Below, in pieces: positions 24,501 through 32,100 of a DNA stretch of 32,870 bases. The translations under genes were made by a program, and so were the position numbers. The notes beneath the pieces were generated by a model. It did no database searches. It worked only from the letters and a program-made list of their open reading frames with translations, and was not told the DNA's origin. Position 1 is the stretch's first letter, and each line of letters begins with the position of its first letter. Origin of the DNA: a virus. The DNA is taken from the IMG/VR virus record IMGVR_UViG_3300007512_000127, positions 1 to 32,870 of that record; one strand, written 5' to 3'.

Positions 24501-25664
24501 GATAGCACCAAAGAACTAGCAGATAACTGGGAACGCGTTGACGCAGCCGCGTCAACAAAGTTTACAGCAGGGCTCAGAAAGGGATTCGATGATGTTGCAC
24601 AGCAATCTCATTTTATCTATAGGGAACTAGGAGAAAAGCTTCCTGTACAATTTAGGGATAACATGGTAGGGGCGATCGGAGCAGCGATGGATAAAACCTC
24701 TAGTTTAGGGGACGCTCTTGATGGGGTCGCATTAGCATTTTTAAGTACCATGCGTCAGGCTTTTCTGCAGAGCGCGGTAAGCAACATGATGAATGTGGGT
24801 AAGACTTTGTGGACTGGTAGTCAGAGGGGCGGTTTCATTACAGCACAAAACGGCAGATTTGTAGGAGGAAATAGCACAGGAGACAGACATCCCGCTCTAT
24901 TGGAAAGCGGCGAATATGTTTTGAATCGTAATGCTGTTGGAGCTTTAGGTGGGCCTGAGGCTTTGAATTCAATTAATTTTGGTATGGCTCCTCGTTTCCA
25001 AAAAGGTGGAGGGCACTTAATGAGCCTTTCAGAGAAAATCCCAAGTTCTCGCTTTAGTGGCCTCTTCTTGCAGCGAGGAAATCCGGAGTATGCTGAGTAT
25101 GCTGACGCTGCATCCGCAAAACAGCAGGCGGCGATGGCAAAACACCAAAAGAAAGAACAAAAGAAGGCTATGATTCTGAGTACGATAATATCTGGGGTAA
25201 TGGCTGCAGGAGCCGGATGGGCTGGCAGCAAATGGGGCAATAAGCCACCAGCTGGAACTACGCAAGGATTTAATCAGTATGGTCAATGGTCAAGTCTAGC
25301 GCCAAACCCGCAGCGTGGAGGTTATATTGGTCGTCAAGCTGGTGGATCAATCGGAGGTAGTGTCGCTCGTCGTTATGGGCTGTTCCAAGGAGGCGGTACC
25401 GTACCTGTTTCTTCAGGGGCCCCTTCTTTGGGCGGATCTACTAATACCAATAATATTAGTATAAATATTGGCTTAGGAGGCGACAATAATTCGCCGGGCA
25501 GTGGGGCTAGCCAAAGCGCCACCGGAAATACGGGGGCGCCATCACAAGCCACCACATCTGACGCAAAGGCCCTCAGCGAGAAGATAAAAAGCCAAGTCTT
25601 AAAAATCATAACAGAAGAGCAGCGAGTAGGCGGTTCGTTGAGTCCCGGGGGCAGGAGACCATAA
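18564..25664 (+). CDS. tape measure protein with embedded nuclease-like module
   Basis: This 2366-residue protein sets tail length and is expelled with the DNA. At about 1.5 angstroms per residue, the usual rule of thumb, it implies a tail near 350 nm. Residues ~1-420 match a TP901/PhageMin-type core (RVIAFGAS, TTFDDAAKAALEFARQGLG, RGGAVIGNALKTIFTRL). A hydrophobic stretch lies at ~425-460. Six PNFA-type motifs start at residues 550, 577, 597, 634, 945 and 1002. Between the fourth and fifth is a ~300-residue insert with E843, D865 and D891-A-K893 in a PD-(D/E)XK-like arrangement. A Gly/Met/Ala-rich hydrophobic region (~1093-1178) follows. Then come long helical parts, a 12-residue tandem repeat (1861-1884), the typical C-terminal LLESGEYVLNRNAV signature, and a last hydrophobic segment. 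It overlaps the next gene by one base. Confidence 0.93.
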   Translation: MIKLDAVINDKKLLASIQKGVDVFNRSTAGKSKLNLKINEKGFRQPLGRITGDLDKFESALAASNARVIAFGASTAVIGGVTRAFKELAATTVNVQKQFADINRILNVSNKEFDTFSNSLFNIGKKTATTFDDAAKAALEFARQGLGMNETLKRTSDALTLVRLTGVNADKAVSALTATVNAFQQSSLTTTQALNKFVAVETKFAVSAKDLMEGLGRVGSAAVDAKVDFDELNAMIAAVQQQTGRGGAVIGNALKTIFTRLQRRDTLTALEQFNVEVQDMQGNILPAMTILQNFSKAYKTLTDANKAYLREQVAGVFQANILSAIVKDINSDFQVYNRALTTSTEATNEAANANARLNQTISALLSQTGTDLIRLQENIGKITFEPIARAILGPFRDIVANINSLLDGEGMGSDFANGLLKGIRNIIAGPGLVAAIAVIGKIFITTAGYITKAIPTLVGITTEKQKQANLQATIDALLRSDENLSKLIAQHEGNAAKQAGILAGHARAQEKAFKASATSTSLIATNLRMAGMTTNKAGSIVPTGRRGARGYVPGFAGEAADIRRGVGGVSSGARPVHIPNFAFGGGQRGSMVANTGEYMVPNFRGGGSAIFNPAMVRANGGLPQGAKRITAAQGYVPNFAAPAAYTAGMQIISAGKSGGSLAGWNTHRDALVASGHHSYAKKLQAARDKIQAKRGAAQTKAKTKDLYSIPASEIGIGALTGYQSGADTQSPRSSFSVLLASKDTGKVADPTLLKFMKAHQHKSLQISKLPVAGINKSNQGQTEAELEQHFSSTLNDFMLPALNDYSASIFKSVLGDDGKSFIKELKNNKQRVFSTSTEGGIFESAISLASRNAKAFGGSDSARFDFEEAGHMSGTLRDTFFATWPWITRADAKRSDKSENIRSLLGKSLGTPETAKSIKNFMAGDISAWQKQRRSRARTARAAGGYIPNFAGGLGAALQREKAAGVPSSAIRVNSSPRFQSPVNPAGLAVTNTIDEPRGLRDVPNFADTDIVARSGGQAALLGMPGLDKRGKWAASFNKVLAGAADDWANNRTTTTEFTDRLKSLSNQYGVTGDAQKTVIKNTKALGKQLRPGGGMAGMMAMMMVPMAGGMIEQGVGGRTGSAISGGLTGGVTGGWLGGMAGAAAGAKLGGAMGASGGPVGIGVGITVGTLAGVMTSLEATAASAQSLSGELQTLTGQIQSNGKAAMEYIQAQKDLTAAATEDELTAASNRAAIALEGISDTDLAEQFAAAGKNVDELTNSLERWSGRQAITAKMKGAQAGLLGVAEQGFEDDVERLLAIPKEKDREAAINRKMKGATRGLMKLFMDPALFGRTGKDAVGAEPEDVRKFFKNLFKEGGDTTGWSVWGRLNESELRDHLEKSFGDKGMSGEMIAQMAAVLEAIDPGFWEYQAQDALIKFVRGGELADFYGDMFGAARDVVEKNRGNIVTAANYTRDFEKLLESINDSVLLYTQDLAIIARETAIRDATLTARKGFLGFRGGRSNLAEARGVSAANFAGRRQALDRNIFNENRGSITANLKKVFKTPEGLRGGFQDVFFGPGGFTQGGAAGGINKLKSMLESGEVLELAPDAVEGMATLVTTLEAAYAKGLEAIEKDEKVQEIKFRAEELRARVTEEQFRLALLEEKNINAEKMSMEKARGDFQLFKMRQKRSVESPEAMFGLTPMEQTLKRQAADTNIFNRQRGLDQKQRLSDARQKFIETKTQVALDTTTGKLVDVNLRLEGAINALNATLNGTPTLPPTGVSGPSAHKKPTFGKSIAKEDVEVTLGPLGDDPSIFDVLGSWAKGNIEAVKQQVQRKSQKEAYIKDKISAIKKSNALGANNPEMLERARGHFGREFEAANPVLTADKAVKETPVLTIDKVVKETEQRLKETSVASAAAAPSHLMDTTGYHPLLSAQVGAGFNVENYKLTSDELKFINQQTQEINQAVMAGNEEGAIALARARQSAAAVFDLGNQTDKAADSTKELADNWERVDAAASTKFTAGLRKGFDDVAQQSHFIYRELGEKLPVQFRDNMVGAIGAAMDKTSSLGDALDGVALAFLSTMRQAFLQSAVSNMMNVGKTLWTGSQRGGFITAQNGRFVGGNSTGDRHPALLESGEYVLNRNAVGALGGPEALNSINFGMAPRFQKGGGHLMSLSEKIPSSRFSGLFLQRGNPEYAEYADAASAKQQAAMAKHQKKEQKKAMILSTIISGVMAAGAGWAGSKWGNKPPAGTTQGFNQYGQWSSLAPNPQRGGYIGRQAGGSIGGSVARRYGLFQGGGTVPVSSGAPSLGGSTNTNNISINIGLGGDNNSPGSGASQSATGNTGAPSQATTSDAKALSEKIKSQVLKIITEEQRVGGSLSPGGRRP
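20211..21584 (+). repeat. dispersed GY(I/V)PNFA-type peptide repeats within the tape measure
   Basis: Copies encoded from 20211 (GYVPGFA), 20292 (HIPNFA), 20352 (EYMVPNF), 20463 (GYVPNFA), 21396 (GYIPNFA) and 21567 (DVPNFA) share a core Pro-Asn-Phe-Ala, except Gly for Asn in the first and Arg for Ala in the third. DNA identity between copies is modest, so they are conserved as peptides rather than recent duplications. Copies four and five bracket the nuclease-like insert. Confidence 0.75.
24144..24215 (+). repeat. 36-bp direct tandem duplication in the tape measure
   Basis: Unit 1 (24144-24179) and unit 2 (24180-24215) encode PVLTADKAVKET and PVLTIDKVVKET. They differ at only a few bases and keep the frame, which indicates a recent tandem duplication that adds 12 residues to the tape measure. 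Confidence 0.85.
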
Positions 25665-26671
25665 TGGCTAAAAACGCAGTACCAAGTTACGAATCTCAGT
25701 TTTTCCTTCGTAGTGATCCTAAGGACGCGTCTCCTGCGATATATGGAGTATCTGGTATACGTGACTGGGAGGCGAGCTATAGTGTGCCCGAAGCTTCAAT
25801 TAATGCATTGGGGGTTGGTTTTGTTCGCAATGTTTATGATGGCCCATTACAGGGGCGACTTTCTTTAACGCGAGATCTTATTTTAAACGACGATCCTGTT
25901 TTAACTTATACTGGAGAAGATTCTTTTTCTGGCACATTAATTTATGACACCTATATAGGCAATGGAGATGAAAAAGTTTTTGGCTTTAATTCTGGTTATT
26001 TGACTAGCTACTCTGTAAGTTGTGGAGTTGGGGGTGTTCCTACGGTAGATTCGTCTTTTGTAACCTTTGGCAGATTTGGTAGCGGTATTCGTCACGGGGA
26101 TTTAGATTATTCCGGCAACTCTCCTTTAGCTGGGTCTATGGGCACTCGGGTGCGCCCTGTTCCCAATCAAGGTTCTATATGGTGTGGTTTTGGACAATCT
26201 GGTACAAACCGGGTGACGCAAGTAAGCCAAAATTATGAAATTAACAGAGAGCCTATTTATGATCTTAGCCAAAAAACAGCTTCAGATTTAACAGGTGGCG
26301 CAGGCTTTGTGCCAGCAGAAGTTATTACTAATTATCCTATAGAAGTTACAACAAATATGACGGTTGAAGTAGACGATTACGAAACTGCCAATATTATGGA
26401 TACTATACGTAGTGGTCATTATGAAAATATTAGCTTGACAATGTATCAAAGTTCGCTTTCTGTTGAGCATCTTTCAGGTCCAAACGAAGTAGGGGGCACT
26501 ACCAGCCTAGAGGATGATAGCTCAGAAGCCTTGGAAGATAATGGGTACAAGACAGTATATAGATTTAATAGCGTAACGGGACAACTTGTGTCTCAAAGTG
26601 TAAAAACATCAATAGATGGAACATTAAGTGTAGACTTAGAATTTAAGGATTATTTAAACAGGAACTTCTAA
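25664..26671 (+). CDS. tube-like distal tail protein (copy B of three)
   Basis: This 335-residue protein starts at ATG 25664, one base inside the tape-measure stop, with AGGAG about 6 bases upstream. It has the same two-domain outline as the minus-strand tube-like protein. Domain one holds EASYSVPEASINALG, RNVYDGPLQGRLSLTRDLI and GYLTSYSVSCGVGGVP (111-126). Domain two starts near 185 with NYEINREPIYDL and continues YPIEVTTNMTVEVDD. Immediately after the tape measure, siphoviruses encode the distal tail protein whose fold derives from the tube, which fits. No enzyme motif. Two AAGTGTA matches lie inside its last 80 bases, ahead of the fibre gene. Paralogy is visible; the exact ring is inferred. 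Confidence 0.58.
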   Translation: MAKNAVPSYESQFFLRSDPKDASPAIYGVSGIRDWEASYSVPEASINALGVGFVRNVYDGPLQGRLSLTRDLILNDDPVLTYTGEDSFSGTLIYDTYIGNGDEKVFGFNSGYLTSYSVSCGVGGVPTVDSSFVTFGRFGSGIRHGDLDYSGNSPLAGSMGTRVRPVPNQGSIWCGFGQSGTNRVTQVSQNYEINREPIYDLSQKTASDLTGGAGFVPAEVITNYPIEVTTNMTVEVDDYETANIMDTIRSGHYENISLTMYQSSLSVEHLSGPNEVGGTTSLEDDSSEALEDNGYKTVYRFNSVTGQLVSQSVKTSIDGTLSVDLEFKDYLNRNF

Positions 26672-26672
26672 A

Positions 26673-28373
26673 ATGGGAAAAATAAATGAATATTCAGCTA
26701 TGGGCGCTGCTCCTGCGAGCAACGATCTACTTTTTATAGGCGATACAGACGGAACTCCGCCTTATGAGATCAAGAGCATTACTATCGCCAATTTAAATAA
26801 GACTGATACTATTAAGGCAGCTACATCTGCAGGAATAACTATTACGGATGATGGAGGAACTTATGGGATAGAGGTTCATGATGGCGGCAATGTGGGAATA
26901 GGCGCAGGGTACGCTACGACCCCTACCAGCTATTTGGATGTACGAGGGGCGTCTGATGCTAGCTTAACATTAGCTCAATTTTTAAATCCTTCGGCAACCA
27001 CAGATGGACGCATTACACAAATTTTAGTGGGAACTGACAGAGCTGATTATAAAGCCTTATCTTTGCGCTATACTTATGATACTACTAACAATGATGGGTT
27101 AATTACATTGAGGCATTATGAAGATGCTACCGAGGGAATTCACCTTAAAGGAGATGGAAATGTAGGAATAGGAGAAACAGCACCCACAAGTAAGTTGCAC
27201 ATAGGGGACGGCTCGGCTACACCCTCGTTAAGGGTCCAAGGTTCTTCTTATAGTGTTTATTTGAATAGTGGGGGGGCGAACGGTCCCGGATTAGCTGGAG
27301 GGAGCCATAATATTCATATTCAATATGGGTATGGAGGGGTGAGTACAAGGAACCTTTATTGTTTTTATAGCACTTCTGCTCCGGTTACCCCTTTTATGAT
27401 TCAGTCGTCGGACGGTAACGTGGGAATCGGCACAAACGCTCCTTCGGGGACATTGCAAATTGATACTGCTGTTGATAATGCTTTGTATATCCATTCTAGA
27501 GATGCGGCTAAAAACGCGCGCATCAAACTAGCGGTTACTACAAGTGATCCCGGCTATATAGAAGACGCTCCATCTTATATAGCTATTTCTGGAAGTGGCA
27601 CCCCTGCTGCTAATAATTGTTTACAAATTAGTAAAGGGGGAACCACGAGCGGGGGGCGTATTAGTATTGGCGGTACATTGGGCACCTTCAACTACGCTAT
27701 AACAACTTCATCAACCCCAGCTACCCAAGCGTACTTTTCTAATGGAAATGGCAACAAGGCTCATATCTATATAACCAACACGACAAGTAGTGTTACCGCA
27801 GGTGCGGTGGTATTTGGGTGTGAGACCCAGACAAACAAGGCTCGCTGGATGTGTGGACAGTTTTGGACTGCAAGCCCTAGCCATAATTACTTTGGTATGA
27901 AGTTTTTGGGTGGGAGCAGCAAAACGACAGAAACCGCAGCTTTTAACGGAGGAACGGTTGAAGATACTACTGTTTATATATCTCAAACTGGAGGCATGAC
28001 TTCTGAAAACACAAGTGTGGCGTTTGGTCATATTCAAACAGATAGCACTTCGAGTACAACCGTATTAACCAGCACTTATAATATAGAAAGTCCTGTAACT
28101 TTAAATGCTAGTGGAGTGGCTACAATAACATTTAATAAGACCTTAACGTCGGCAAGCTATACTGTTATAGCAACTGGTTGGGATGGAACGAGGCCGTTGG
28201 TAGGCTATGCTAGCACTAAAAATGATACTGGGGTCGCTATTACATTTTATCGTTTAGATACGGGTGCGGTTATTGATTTGACAGCCTCTTCTGCTATTCA
28301 TTTAGATTTTGTGGTATATGGGGGCATAAGCTCAGGTGTTAGTGGGACGCAAACGCGACTAGAAAAAGCTTAA
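26673..28373 (+). CDS. tail fibre protein with GNVGIG repeats
   Basis: This 566-residue fibre has AGGA about 9 bases before its ATG. The N-terminus (KINEYSAMGAAPASNDLLFI) resembles fibre attachment regions. Three GNVGIG motifs follow at residues 72-77, 162-167 and 248-253. Each is followed by a short loop with Pro-Thr or Pro-Ser and a strand (SYLDVRG, SKLHIG, GTLQID), typical of repeated shaft units in trimeric fibres and spikes. The rest is Gly/Ser/Thr-rich. The last ~140 residues (from about TSSTTVLTSTYNIESPVTL) look like a globular beta tip that could bind the receptor. It separates two tube-like paralogues. No chaperone-type or peptidase motif was found at the C-terminus. Structural role confident; receptor unknown. 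Confidence 0.8.
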   Translation: MGKINEYSAMGAAPASNDLLFIGDTDGTPPYEIKSITIANLNKTDTIKAATSAGITITDDGGTYGIEVHDGGNVGIGAGYATTPTSYLDVRGASDASLTLAQFLNPSATTDGRITQILVGTDRADYKALSLRYTYDTTNNDGLITLRHYEDATEGIHLKGDGNVGIGETAPTSKLHIGDGSATPSLRVQGSSYSVYLNSGGANGPGLAGGSHNIHIQYGYGGVSTRNLYCFYSTSAPVTPFMIQSSDGNVGIGTNAPSGTLQIDTAVDNALYIHSRDAAKNARIKLAVTTSDPGYIEDAPSYIAISGSGTPAANNCLQISKGGTTSGGRISIGGTLGTFNYAITTSSTPATQAYFSNGNGNKAHIYITNTTSSVTAGAVVFGCETQTNKARWMCGQFWTASPSHNYFGMKFLGGSSKTTETAAFNGGTVEDTTVYISQTGGMTSENTSVAFGHIQTDSTSSTTVLTSTYNIESPVTLNASGVATITFNKTLTSASYTVIATGWDGTRPLVGYASTKNDTGVAITFYRLDTGAVIDLTASSAIHLDFVVYGGISSGVSGTQTRLEKA

Positions 28374-29188
28374 TGGCTAAGTTCATAAAATATGAGAAAG
28401 CATTACTTGAGATCGAAAGCCACAGTATTTTGGCTGAAAGTGCGGAGCTTGGTGTAGAGGCATCGCTTACCCCTATAGAACATATTACTGGGAGCGTTCT
28501 TCGTTATGTGGCGGACGCTCCGTTAAGAGGTACTCTTTCTTTTAGTCATTATTTAACCGGGGCCCTTCATGAATTCCTTAATCCTCTAACAAACGTAGAA
28601 AGGACAGGTGAGCCTTTACGGGGTAATTTAGGAGGAATTGAGTTTGCTAGTGGATATATCAAAAGCCTTGAGTTTTCAGTATCTCCTATGGCTCCTATCC
28701 TAGTGCGTTCTTCGATGGATATTTATGGAGAGCTTAGCGTATTGGATGCGCAAGGACGTAGTGATGAAGCGGTGCGGGGGGTGCAAGATGATCCACGCGC
28801 TATCAGTCATGGAGCTCAAACTTATTTGGCTGGAAATGATTTTGGTATAAATAATAAATTAGGATTTTCTTATTCTGTTACGTGTGAACGAAACCCAATG
28901 ACAGTTATAGGTAGCGGTTTGCCTAGTCGAGTTACAAAAGAAAACGTACAAATTAATATGACAGTACGGGGAGAAGATTTGGGAACTGTATTGACCACTA
29001 CCGGATATGCGGCAGTTGCAGATGCTTATGTTTACGGTGTTTATGCTGAGGCTGGCTCTGTTGCAATGGGTCGTTTTGGGTGTACCGGGCAAGTTCATTC
29101 ACAAAATATTCAGGCGTCAGAAGGAACGAGTGTGGCAGGAGAGATTTCATTATCTCAAGATTATTTAACTGGAAAACAAGTTGTATGA
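28373..29188 (+). CDS. tube-like distal tail protein (copy C of three)
   Basis: At 271 residues this is the shortest of three related proteins. It shares VEASLTPIEHITGS, RYVADAPLRGTLSFSHYLTG and GYIKSLEFSVSPMAPI (94-109) with copies A and B. Its second half has NKLGFSYSVTCERNPM and NVQINMTVRGED, matching their second domain. The start overlaps the fibre stop as TAATG. The last codons overlap the next gene by four bases (ATGA). It probably forms another ring or hub near the tail tip, next to the gpM-like protein that follows. There is no catalytic motif. The relationship to the other copies is visible by eye; orthology to a named phage protein is not established. Confidence 0.55.
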   Translation: MAKFIKYEKALLEIESHSILAESAELGVEASLTPIEHITGSVLRYVADAPLRGTLSFSHYLTGALHEFLNPLTNVERTGEPLRGNLGGIEFASGYIKSLEFSVSPMAPILVRSSMDIYGELSVLDAQGRSDEAVRGVQDDPRAISHGAQTYLAGNDFGINNKLGFSYSVTCERNPMTVIGSGLPSRVTKENVQINMTVRGEDLGTVLTTTGYAAVADAYVYGVYAEAGSVAMGRFGCTGQVHSQNIQASEGTSVAGEISLSQDYLTGKQVV

Positions 29189-32100
29189 TAATTAATTCTG
29201 GAGTAACTAATATAGCGCGAGTATTGCCCTTCGAGGTAGGCAACAGCTACAAAAAGTATGATATTGTCTATTATAGCGGTTATACAGATCCGAGCCCCAC
29301 CCCCCCTACGCTTCACCCGTGTTTGCAATCTGAATCCGGCCATTGTTATTATACAGGAAATAGCGCCACAACCTCAACAATTACTAACAGGCCTTATGGA
29401 GCGGACACCGAATGGACTACAGGTTTTTTTGCAGATGTGTCTTATGGGGCTACTGTTGATTATGAAGCCCTTAATTATACAACAGAGTTCGGTGATGGCT
29501 ATTATAATGTTTTGAATAAAAGTGAAAACGCGGTGCGAGCCAGCTTTTCAACAACTTTCAACAAAAGAACTGATCAAGAAACTAAGGCTATTGTTCATAT
29601 ACTAGAGGATTCTTTTAATCACGGAAATAGGCCGAGCGGAGGTTACAGCGGTATTCCGTGGACACCTTTTGCGCCCTATAACCAAAGCGGGGAATTTTTT
29701 GTAGAAAGCTTCACGCAGAGCTATGAGTCTCCGGACGTTAATAATATCTCTACTACGTTCTTTAGAGAAACGGCGTCTACTACCGACTGGAAGACTTTAT
29801 ATATTCCGTTTAATAGTACGCGCATGGATTATGAGAATGGTCAAGCTTATTTCCAGCATGATGCGACGTTTTTGCGAAAGTTGCCGGGCCAAGCAGAATT
29901 AACGCCAGCTCAAACAGGGTGGTATTATTTTACAGGAGAAAAGCATGATGACTACACCCCGCAAACTGGGATATTAGGAACAAAGTATAATTCCCCAACA
30001 GGCCAGTATCCGTTGTGGACAAAAGATAATTTTTATTTTGATTTAAATCAAAACATTAGCATACCTCAGAACCCTCGTTTTACCAAACAGGACTTAGACA
30101 ATGGTTTCACGATGAGGTTTAACGAGGGGATTAACAAAAATTTGCTTACTTTTCCGGTTGACTTAAAAGGGCGAACAGATAAAGAGGCTCATGCAATAAT
30201 CCATTTCCTTGAGCATCATGCGGGCGCGCGACTTTTTCAATTCACGCCCCCAGCTCCTTACGATTTTACAAATAAGGTATTCTTAGCTTCGAGCTGGAGC
30301 CATACAATAAACTTTAAAGACAATAATGATATCACGGTCCATATGCGTGAGTTTCCTATTGATTATTTAAACCTATCTACTGAGTTTAGATCTTTGGTAA
30401 CAGTAGTTAATCGACCTTTAAAAAACCTGTCGTCTTATTGGAGTTGGCCAACCGAAGGGCAGGCCAGTGGTCCCGTTAGTGTCGATCGTTACGCGGGATC
30501 TAAGTCGACCATAGAAAGAATCGAAAATTCAGAATTTGTTTCTAATACAGGAATGAAGGTTTTTGCTATAACAGGGCAAAGTATTAGAACGGGGTTCTAT
30601 TTAACAAATAGCGGGAACATTGCCCTCAATACCTATATAGGCTATGATAGCCCTTATCAGGTTTTTGATTTTCCTTCAGGACACTCACACAACCCTGTGG
30701 TTACTTCGCCCGGAAGCTCTAGCTTTATCCCTTTTTATTTTAAGGGGTTTAATGATAATATAGAAGCTCCGGAGGTTACCACCGGTCCGGAGAGTACCGG
30801 GGTATATAGCGCAACATTGACATTAAATAACAAGTCAAATTTTGATAATACTTTTGATCCGAGCGGTTCAATTACTGTTGGGATTACGGGGTATATTACA
30901 GGGTTTGATGAGGCTGCAGGACTGCCAAATGACTGTGCTTATCCCTACAGAGGGAATGACGGACAAACCCCCAATCATCCAGCTCGCTTTTTGGTTCAAA
31001 CGGGCTACTATGACACTTCAGGAGTACCTATTAACATATTGGGGTGGAAGCATCCTGCGACAGGTCACGATTTGAATCGTTATTCTATTCAATATACTCA
31101 AGATAATAGTTGGGTTGAGGTTTCAGGTATTCCTTTGACAGACGATACTTCTATACGAAATATTGAGGGGATTGCCGGTACTGGCTTTGAGATTAATCGT
31201 AAATATATTCAGTCCTTTGGGCCTGACATTTTGAATACAGCGGGGTACGTTGCGACGAATTTATATACTGGTGTTTTGGTTCCTTCTAGTCTGGCCGATG
31301 AACTTCCTGAAGGGCTAAAAAATCTTCCAGATCCGCAAAATACAGGCATACACCAAGATTCTTTTTTCTTACATAAAGGGCTTTCTCATGGGGGAGATTA
31401 TTATTACAGAATGAGATCAGAGTACGTGCAATCTAATAATAGTTCGACCTCTGATATTGTGGGTTCAATGTATGTATATGCGAGTGGAGCCTCAGACTTT
31501 TCAGCGGATGTTTCTCATCAGGTTTCGACTGGATTAAGTGATAGCTCGACTCAGTTTACTGACGCCAGAACGGTCATAACTACCATAGAGAAGCCCTCTT
31601 TTGATGTGTATCTAGAGAAAGGGTCTTCGAATATCAATTTGAGCGGAGAATTTATAAAAACCTTGGTTGACAGAGGTTTGGTTAAGCAAAAAGATGGGCT
31701 TGATTTAGTTATTAATTCTAATCCTACCATTCAAAATTATCTTGATATAGCAAATACCGGAGCATATGCTGATTATTTTACAGGGGTAAAATTTATTTTG
31801 CAGCCTAACTTTTCAGTGGGAGGGGAAGGGGGAGCTATAGGCAGCAATTCTTTCTATCAAACTACAACACCACCGGAAAACATAGACGCAGCTATGATAA
31901 CCCCCGCAGTTCGAACAGGTTTTCAGCTTTTAACTGGAGTTGTGAACCCGGCAGATGCAGGCGCAGGAGCTGACCCCAATTTACAAAAACCAATAGCTGA
32001 AACTCCTTCTGTCCTTGTTTTGCAAAACAATTCTGCTATTGTGGGGCAAGGCGGCATTGGGGGGGATGGGGGTTTAACCATAGTCAAGCAAACCGTTGAA

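Noticed and set aside
24537-24556. Perfect 8-bp hairpin GTTGACGC-AGCC-GCGTCAAC in the tape measure
   Set aside because: It has no T-run, is inside the coding frame and is a likely by-product of codon choice; no regulatory claim is made.
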